64,000 bases of DNA from Spirosoma fluviale. Lineage in GTDB: Bacteria; Bacteroidota; Bacteroidia; Cytophagales; Spirosomataceae. The DNA is taken from NCBI RefSeq assembly GCF_900230225.1, contig NZ_OCNH01000007.1, forward strand, positions 248,001 through 312,000, given 5' to 3'. A program made the position numbers and the translations under genes. Below are positions 61,833 through 64,000 of this stretch, in pieces (the first letter of the stretch is position 1; every line of letters begins with the position of its first letter). A model generated the notes under the pieces. It did not search any database, was not told the DNA's origin, and saw only the letters and a program-made list of their open reading frames with translations.

Positions 61833-64000
61833 TCAGAAAGTGATCTGTAAGCCACCCAGGTAAGACCGGGCAATGGGATAGGTACCGTTATCGATAAACT
61901 GGGTCGTGGCATTGCCGAAGTTGTTCACTTCTGGGTCGAAACCCGTGTACTTCGTGAAGGTCAGCGCATTATTGGCACTGACGTATAGCCGAATCTGGCT
62001 AATGCCTTTGATTTTGGGGAAGGTGTAGCCCAGCGAAACATTCTTCAGCCGAATAAAGGAAGCATCCTCCACGTAGCGGTCGGAAATAGGCAACCGCCCC
62101 CCCTGAAATCCGCTGGAGTACTCATTATTCGGGTTCGTTGGCGACCAGCGATCGGCCATACCGGCCAGCACATTCTGTTGCCCAAGTGCCGTTTCGAAGG
62201 TATAGCGGAACAGGTTCATGAGTTTGTTGCCCTGCACTCCCTGTACAAACAGGTTCAGGTCGAAGCCCTGGTAACGGAAGGACGACGAGAAACCAAACGT
62301 GTATTTCGGCTGGGAGTTGCCCACAATGAGCTGATCGGCGGCCGTAATGGTGCCGTCGCCGTTGATGTCTTTCACTTTATGGCCACCCAGGCGTCCGTCG
62401 TAGCCCGGCAAGATGGTTTCGCCGGATTGACTGATGCCGTCGAAGATGTACGTCCGGTACAGGCCCATGGGATAGCCGACCTTCAAGAGCGCGAAGGCCG
62501 AGCGGGGCAGCTCGTCCAGAATACCGTCCAGTGACAGCACTTCGTTTTTGTTGAACGTAATATTCGCCGATGCATCCCACTGAAACCCGCGTCCACTGCC
62601 CGGTATAATCCGGCCATTGACGGCCAGTTCGACGCCACTATTCTGGATCGAACCGAAGTTTCCGGTTAGCGCCGTATAACCCGACGACATGGGCAATACT
62701 TTCTGAAACAGCAGGTTATCGGTGCGTTTCTTGTAATAATCGGCGACCAGCGACAGGCGGTTATTGAACAGGCTAATATCGACACCAACATCGACCTGCG
62801 TCGAGCGTTCCCATTGCAAATCAGGGTTGGGAATGGCGATGGGGTTAATGCCGGTAACGGGGTTGTGGTTGTAATTGTAGTTCAGACCCGACGTGCTAAC
62901 CGTAGCCAGCGATTGGTACGGGTCAATAGCACCGGCGTTACCCGTTATACCCCAGCTTCCGCGTAGTTTCAAATCGGAAATGAACGAAGCCGACTTCATG
63001 AACGGCTCTTCGACAATTCGCCAGGCACCCGCCACCGCCGGAAAAAAGCCATATTTGTTATTCTCCCCGAATTTGCTGGAGCCATCGGCGCGGGCCGTCA
63101 AATCCAGGAAATACTTATCCTTGTAGCCGTAATTTATCCGTCCCAGATAGGAATCCAGCCGCGATTTGCTCTTGTCGCTGCCAATACGCTGGTTGACAGC
63201 CAGGCCAACCGAGTTATTCTGCGTTATGTCGTTCGGAAAATTTGACGCGGTCTGCGTATAGCCCTGATTGACATTGGCCTGCGTGGCCAGAACGGCCGTA
63301 GCAGTTAAGGTGTGATGAGCGGCCAGACGAGTCCGGTACGTAAAAATACTTTCGTGCAGGAGCGTCCGCCCGTAGGAACTTACGTTCGAGGCACTCCCCC
63401 CACCCGACGCCAGCTGCGACTGGCTCAACAGCGATAAGGGCGAGTAAAACTCCGACAAGGTGTTGCCCAGATCGACGTTAAAACTTGGCCGATACGTAAA
63501 TCCTTTAAACAGGGCGAAGTCGATGTACACATTGGCCAGAATCCGCTGGCTCGTCTGCCGGTTTATAGGCGTAATGAAGTTCAGCGGGTTTGTTACTTCC
63601 TGATACTGCCCATTCATCTGGTCCTGAAACGGATATATACTCCCATCGGCCCGGTAGGGTGTTAGCGTCGGCGGTGCGGCTACGGCAGCCCCGAGCACCC
63701 CCGCCCTACTGCTGGTCACGTCGGAGCCGGTGCCACCCACACTTACCCCGTTGTTGATGGAATAGCCGTAGTACAGACTGGTGCCGATTTTCACCCGGTC
63801 GTTCAGGCGATGGTCGACGTTGGACCGGAATGAATACCGCGTGAAGTTGGAGTTTTTAATGATCCCGTCCTGATTGAAGTAGTTCAGAGAAAGGGCCAGT
63901 TGCGTTTTCTGATTTCCACCCGTTACGGAAAGCTGGTGGCTCTGGATCGCGGCTTTTCGAAAGATCAGATCCTGCCAGTTAGTGCCTTCGCCCAGGCTGG
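61833..64000 (-). CDS. SusC/RagA-family TonB-dependent transporter, 5' end beyond window
   Basis: The frame is open to the window edge; translation of the last bases gives GEGTNWQDLIFRKAAIQSHQ, so the Met at 63794 is internal. What is visible is the barrel: QLSVTGGNQKTQLALSLNYF, then FLDLTARADGSSKFGENNKY, GSWGITGNAGAIDPYQ, and the C-terminal VSLGYTFPKIKGISQIRLYV with the final RSYLGGLQITF. The signal peptide, carboxypeptidase-like domain and plug lie outside the window. Confidence 0.95.
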   Translation of the reverse strand, partial: SLGEGTNWQDLIFRKAAIQSHQLSVTGGNQKTQLALSLNYFNQDGIIKNSNFTRYSFRSNVDHRLNDRVKIGTSLYYGYSINNGVSVGGTGSDVTSSRAGVLGAAVAAPPTLTPYRADGSIYPFQDQMNGQYQEVTNPLNFITPINRQTSQRILANVYIDFALFKGFTYRPSFNVDLGNTLSEFYSPLSLLSQSQLASGGGSASNVSSYGRTLLHESIFTYRTRLAAHHTLTATAVLATQANVNQGYTQTASNFPNDITQNNSVGLAVNQRIGSDKSKSRLDSYLGRINYGYKDKYFLDLTARADGSSKFGENNKYGFFPAVAGAWRIVEEPFMKSASFISDLKLRGSWGITGNAGAIDPYQSLATVSTSGLNYNYNHNPVTGINPIAIPNPDLQWERSTQVDVGVDISLFNNRLSLVADYYKKRTDNLLFQKVLPMSSGYTALTGNFGSIQNSGVELAVNGRIIPGSGRGFQWDASANITFNKNEVLSLDGILDELPRSAFALLKVGYPMGLYRTYIFDGISQSGETILPGYDGRLGGHKVKDINGDGTITAADQLIVGNSQPKYTFGFSSSFRYQGFDLNLFVQGVQGNKLMNLFRYTFETALGQQNVLAGMADRWSPTNPNNEYSSGFQGGRLPISDRYVEDASFIRLKNVSLGYTFPKIKGISQIRLYVSANNALTFTKYTGFDPEVNNFGNATTQFIDNGTYPIARSYLGGLQITF

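Overview
The window comes from a Bacteroidota chromosome, most likely Cytophagales and Spirosoma-like. This rests on two SusC/SusD pairs, hybrid two-component regulators with AraC output domains, TPR-HTH regulators, a head-GIN (DUF2807) protein, a Bacteroidota-type promoter (TTG, 20 nt, TACTTTTG) in front of tRNA-Asp, and no obvious Shine-Dalgarno sequences. Genus level is inference.

Layout. 1-8.5 kb is conserved: tsaD divergent from a giant tamB, then a GH43/GH5 pair and tRNA-Asp(GTC). 8.5-10.4 kb holds broken transposase genes (ISAon1-type and IS110) directly after the tRNA. 11.2-12.8 kb is a marR operon with two copies of one palindromic operator. 13-24 kb is a patchwork of hydrolases, small secreted or membrane proteins, a cysteine-synthase-like enzyme, a cupin, YidD and a wrecked isoprenylcysteine methyltransferase. 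25-32.2 kb is a polysaccharide utilisation locus (SusC, SusD, GH95). 32.8-42.7 kb holds small hypothetical genes, a TonB-receptor pseudogene, an AhpD-like protein, a TauE/SafE transporter, DUF2807, DinB, a TraB/Tiki-like lipoprotein and a complete subclass B1 metallo-beta-lactamase. 43.1-44.2 kb is an IS630 copy with TIRs and TA target sites. 44.2-48.1 kb carries two divergent regulators. 48.4-53.1 kb is a cluster of leaderless helical proteins that I read as a three-component alpha-pore-forming toxin operon of the HBL/Nhe/Mak type. 53.2-54.3 kb is a MetE-like protein. 54.7-64 kb is a second utilisation locus, entirely on the minus strand, with its own hybrid sensor carrying a LacI-type sugar-binding domain.

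Two kinds of sequence cut across the gene map. First, a roughly 150-165 bp element with terminal inverted repeats (end motif GTATGC / GCATAC, core GTCTC-n-GGAGCG-n-GAGAC) recurs as full or decayed copies in most gaps between about 12.9 and 54.5 kb. None was seen in the conserved flanks, and nearly all copies point the same way. Second, the transposase genes are interrupted by GC-rich insertions of 15-16 nt, and some of these words recur elsewhere in the window.

The strongest candidate for an undescribed system is the toxin-like cluster at 48.4-53.1 kb. One component has a long hydrophobic hairpin, a second carries an extreme Asp/Glu tract where the membrane-inserting head would be, and a third is a shorter helical protein. 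A 23-bp hairpin separates the second and third components, and a four-copy 11/12-bp repeat lies upstream next to a TPR-HTH regulator. All homology statements are from reading the sequence only; no searches were run.
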